This document shows, one piece after another, positions 60,353 to 64,000 of a stretch of 64,000 nt of DNA. A program made the translations under genes and the position numbers. Every line of letters begins with the position of its first letter. Position 1 is the stretch's first letter. Below the pieces are notes generated by a model. That model had not been told where the DNA came from, made no database searches, and saw nothing but the letters and a program-made list of their open reading frames with translations. Source of the DNA: Piscicola geometra (lineage: Eukaryota > Annelida > Clitellata > Hirudinida > Piscicolidae); assembly GCA_943735955.1 (NCBI GenBank), contig OX030956.1, forward strand, positions 16,057,695 through 16,121,694. The letters run 5' to 3'.

Positions 60353-61440
60353 GCAATATATGTAAATATGCAATATATGTAAATATGCAATATATGTAAA
60401 TATGCAATATATGTAAATATGCAATATATGTAAATATGCAATATATGTGAATATGCAATATATGTAAATATGCAATATATGTAAATATGCAATATATGTG
60501 AATATGCAATATATGTAAATATACAATATATGTAAATATGCAATATATGTAAATATACAATATATGTAAATATGCAATATATGTAAATATGCAATATATG
60601 TAAATATGCAATATATGTAAATATGCAAAATATGTAAATATGCAATATATTTAAATATGCAATATATGTAAATATCCAATATATGTAAATATCCAATATA
60701 TGTAAATATGCAATATATGTAAACATGCAATATATGTAAATATGCAATATATGTAAATATGTAATATATGTAAATATGCAATATATGTAAATATGCAATA
60801 TATGTAAATATGCAATATATGTAAATATGCAAGATATGTAAATATGCAATATATGTAAATATGCAATATATGTAAATATGCAATATATGTAAATATGCAA
60901 AATATGTAAATATGCAATATATGTAAATATGCAAAATATGTAAATATGCAATATATGTAAATATGCAATATATGTAAATATACAATATATGTAAATATGC
61001 AATATATGTAAATATGCAATATATGTAAATATGCAATATATGTAAATATGCAATATATGTAAATATGCAATATATGTAAATATGCAAAATATGTAAATAT
61101 GCAATATATGTAAATATGCAAAATATGTAAATATGCAATATATGTAAATATGCAATATATGTAAATATACAATATATGTAAATATGCAATATATGTAAAT
61201 ATGCAATATATGTAAATATGCAATATATGTAAATATGCAATATATGTAAAAATGCAATATATGTAAATATGCAATATATGTAAATATGCAATATATGTGA
61301 ATATGCAATATATGTAAATATGCAATATATGTAAATATGCAATATATGTGAATATGCAATATATGTAAATATGCAATATATGTAAATATGCAATATATGT
61401 AAATATACAATATATGTAAATATGCAATATATGTAAAATG
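56171..61440. repeat. Large tandem duplication, 3,384-bp offset
   Basis: Pairs are AATAAAGG (56171, 59555), the 18-bp unit (56951, 60335), the ATATCCAAT units (near 57290 and 60674) and GCAAAATATG (57513, 60897). The 16-bp units (57862, 61433) are 3,571 bp apart, the extra 187 bp being an 11-monomer insertion in the right copy. Confidence 0.85.
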
Positions 61441-63500
61441 CAATATATGTAAATATGCAATATTTGTAAATAGGCAATATATGTAAATATGCAATATATG
61501 TAAATATGCAATATATGTAAATATGCTATATATGTAAATATGCAATATATTTAAATATGCAATATATGTAAATATGCAATATATGTAAATATGCAATATA
61601 TGTAAATATGCAATATATGTAATTATGCAATATATGTAAATATGCAATATATGTAAATATGCAATATATGTAAATATGCAATATATGTAAATATGCAATG
61701 TGTGTAAATATGCAATATATGTAAATATGCATTATATGTAAATATGCAATATATGTAAATATGCAATATATGTAAATATGCAATATATGTAATTATGCAA
61801 TATATGTAAATATGCAATATATGTAAATATGCAATATATGTAAATATGCAATATATGTAAATATGCAATATATGTAAAAAAGCAATATATGTAAATATGC
61901 AATATATGTAAATATGCAATATATGTAAATATACAATATATGTAAATATGCAATATATGTAAATATACAATATATGTAAATATGCAATATATGTAAATAT
62001 GCAATATATGTGAATATGCAATATATGTAAATATGCAATATATGTAAATATGCAATATATGTAAATATACAATATATGTAAATATGCAATATATGTAAAA
62101 TGCAATATATGTAAATATGCAATATTTGTAAATAGGCAATATATGTAAATATGCAATATATGTAAATATGCAATTTATGTAAATATGCTATATATGTAAA
62201 TATGCAATATATTTAAATATGCAATATATGTAAATATGCAATATATGTAAATATGCAATATATGTAAATATGCAATATATGTAATTATGCAATATATGTA
62301 AATATGCAATATATGTAAATATGCAATATATGTAAATATGCAATATATGTAAATATGCAATATATGTAAATATGCAATATATGTAAATATGCATTATATG
62401 TAAATATGCAATATATGTAAATATGCAATATATGTAAATATGCAATATATGTAAATATGCAATATATGTAAATATGCAATATATGTAAATATGCAATATA
62501 TGTAAATATGCAATATATGTAAATATGCAATATATGTAAAAAAGCAATATATGTAAATATGCAATATATGTAAATATGCAATATATGTAAATATGCAATA
62601 TATGTAAATATGCAATATATGTAAATATGCAATATATGTAAATATGCAATATATGTAAATATGCAATATATGTAAATATGCAAAATATGTAAATATGCAA
62701 TATATGTAAATATGCAAAATATGTAAATATGCAATATATGTAAATATGCAATATATGTAAATATGCAATATATGTAAATATGCAATATATGTAAATATGC
62801 AATATATGTAAATATGCAATATATGTAAATATGCAATATATGTAAAAATGCAATATATGTAAATATGCAAAATATGTAAATATGCAATATATGTAAATAT
62901 GCAAAATATGTAAATATGCAATATATGTAAATATGCAATATATGTAAATATACAATATATGTAAATATGCAATATATGTAAATATGCAATATATGTAAAT
63001 ATGTAATATATGTAAATATGCAATATATGTAAATATGCAATATATGTAAATATGCAATATATGTAAATATGCAAGATATGTAAATATGCAATATATGTAA
63101 ATATGCAATATATGTAAATATGCAATATATGTAAATATGCAAAATATGTAAATATGCAATATATGTAAATATGCAAAATATGTAAATATGCAATATATGT
63201 AAATATGCAATATATGTAAATATACAATATATGTAAATATGCAATATATGTAAATATGCAATATATGTAAATATGCAATATATGTAAATATGCAATATAT
63301 GTAAAAATGCAATATATGTAAATATGCAATATATGTAAATATGCAATATATGTGAATATGCAATATATGTAAATATGCAATATATGTAAATATGCAATAT
63401 ATGTGAATATGCAATATATGTAAATATGCAATATATGTAAATATGCAATATATGTAAATATACAATATATGTAAATATGCAATATATGTAAAATGCAATA
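57862..63500. repeat. 16-bp monomer GTAAAATGCAAT, five copies
   Basis: A unit 1 bp short (GTAAATATGC reduced to GTAAAATGC) has its G at 57862, 58711, 61433, 62095 and 63488. Every copy sits in the same local context: a TACAATATATG unit shortly before, and GCAATATTTGTAAATAGGC shortly after. The single deletion was therefore copied by block duplication. Spacings 849, 662 and 1,393 each equal a multiple of 17 minus 1. Confidence 0.88.
60890..61130. repeat. 187-bp (11-monomer) local duplication carrying a GCAAAATATG pair
   Basis: A GCAAAATATG pair at 60897/60931 is repeated at 61084/61118, exactly 187 bp later, while the related block near 57.5 kb has only one pair (57513/57547). The same 187-bp spacing separates the pairs at 62680/62714 and 62867/62901. 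A further pair is at 59296/59330 and another at 63139/63173. Confidence 0.85.
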
Positions 63501-64000
63501 TATGTAAATATGCAATATTTGTAAATAGGCAATATATGTAAATATGCAATATATGTAAATATGCAATATATGTAAATATGCTATATATGTAAATATGCAA
63601 TATATTTAAATATGCAATATATGTAAATATGCAATATATGTAAATATGCAATATATGTAAATATGCAATATATGTAATTATGCAATATATGTAAATATGC
63701 AATATATGTAAATATGCAATATATGTAAATATGCAATATATGTAAATATGCAATGTGTGTAAATATGCAATATATGTAAATATGCATTATATGTAAATAT
63801 GCAATATATGTAAATATGCAATATATGTAAATATGCAATATATGTAATTATGCAATATATGTAAATATGCAATATATGTAAATATGCAATATATGTAAAT
63901 ATGCAATATATGTAAATATGCAATATATGTAAAAAAGCAATATATGTAAATATGCAATATATGTAAATATGCAATATATGTAAATATACAATATATGTAA

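Larger units (their letters stand above)
29281..63945. repeat. Poly-A variant units GTAAAAAAGC with A6, A7 and A8 lengths
   Basis: In this family GTAAATATGC is changed to GT, a run of A, then GC. Six A keeps the unit at 17 bp and is the common form (for example near 29285, 40888, 43330, 43928, 45973, 48271, 48870, 51451, 52046, 55430, 58305, 59154, 61875, 62538, 63929). Seven A occur near 30,582 and 56,025 (+1), and eight A near 59,391 (+2). The run looks like a slippage-prone homopolymer created inside the satellite unit; assembly homopolymer error is an alternative for the A7 and A8 forms. Confidence 0.85.
1..64000. repeat. 17-bp AT-rich satellite array (whole window)
   Basis: The unit ATATGTAAATATGCAAT repeats head to tail in one orientation from the first base to the last, about 3,760 times, and both ends are open. 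Most units are canonical; the others usually carry one or two substitutions. GC is about 18%, with G twice C and A above T on the + strand. The canonical unit has no CpG; CpG occurs only in rare variants (ATACGTAAAT, GCGAATATG, AATACGCAAT). Every + strand unit has a TAA (in GTAAAT), so no + frame stays open beyond 51 bp. No inversion of the array, embedded transposon, gene or unique spacer was seen. Known of such arrays: they are typical of eukaryotic heterochromatin and evolve by unequal exchange, replication slippage or rolling-circle amplification. The chromosomal site and the species are not determinable here. Confidence 0.98.
55850..64000. repeat. Array zone F, continuing past the window end
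   Basis: The 19-bp monomer is absent. New features are the 16-bp unit GTAAAATGCAAT (five copies), paired GCAAAATATG units 34 bp apart (seven pairs), ATATCCAATATATG units (near 57290, 57308, 60672, 60690) and GCTATATATG followed by ATTTAAATATGC (near 57955, 58804, 61526, 62188, 63581). A 3,384-bp duplication spans much of the zone. The array runs off the right edge of the window. No gene is present. Confidence 0.7.

Noticed and set aside
1..64000. CRISPR array
   Set aside because: Units are contiguous 17-mers with no unique spacers, and no cas-like gene is present.
1..64000. Telomeric repeat or bacterial iteron/origin array
   Set aside because: The unit is not a G-rich telomere motif, and an iteron array would be short and beside a replication gene; here there are thousands of copies and no gene.
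1..64000. TATA-box-like TATATA/TATAAT strings as promoters
   Set aside because: TATAT strings occur in every monomer and TATAAT in the AATAAAGG marker by composition alone; there is no associated gene.
1..64000. Window as an assembly artefact (collapsed or looped repeat)
   Set aside because: Nested duplications with different offsets and private variants argue against simple looping. It cannot be excluded without reads, particularly for the nearly identical 3,740-bp and 3,186-bp copies.

Overview
The whole window is one uninterrupted tandem-repeat (satellite) array. The monomer is 17 bp, ATATGTAAATATGCAAT on the + strand (8 A, 6 T, 2 G, 1 C; about 18% GC), repeated roughly 3,760 times. Both window edges fall inside the array, so its true length is unknown. 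I found no stretch of unique sequence, no gene, no RNA gene, no transposon, no CRISPR array and no recognisable promoter or terminator. Such an array points to a eukaryotic genome (centromeric, pericentromeric, subtelomeric or other heterochromatin) assembled from long reads. I do not recognise the 17-mer and will not name a species.

Long open frames exist on the minus strand, up to 3,047 codons, but they follow from the repeat. The reverse complement of the monomer has no stop trinucleotide in any phase. Because 17 is not a multiple of 3, all three minus frames spell the same 17-residue period (HIYIYCIFTYIAYLHIL). The canonical unit has no ATG on that strand and the frames open at TTG. On the + strand each monomer carries a TAA, so every frame is closed within 51 bp.

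The array is structured by variant monomers that recur at spacings of n x 17 bp and mark nested segmental tandem duplications. By variant content I divide it into six zones: A (about 1-9,100), B (9,100-22,450), C (22,450-27,840, the most uniform), D (27,840-44,700), E (44,700-55,850) and F (55,850-64,000). Zone limits are approximate. The clearest duplications have offsets of 952, 1,343, 680, 3,740, 1,275, 663, 1,156, 3,487, 816, about 2,061, 3,186 and 3,384 bp. One block is also shared between about 42.1-43.5 kb and 54.2-55.6 kb, at an offset of 12,096 bp.

Monomer length is very stable. I located 42 monomers that are not 17 bp (23 of 19 bp, ten +1 substitution-type units, three poly-A length variants, five of 16 bp, one other). 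They account for every phase shift, modulo 17, between the landmarks I measured. From about 8,670 to 27,840 there is no net indel across about 1,128 monomers. Nothing here supports a previously undescribed gene system; the interest lies in the array's architecture and evolution.
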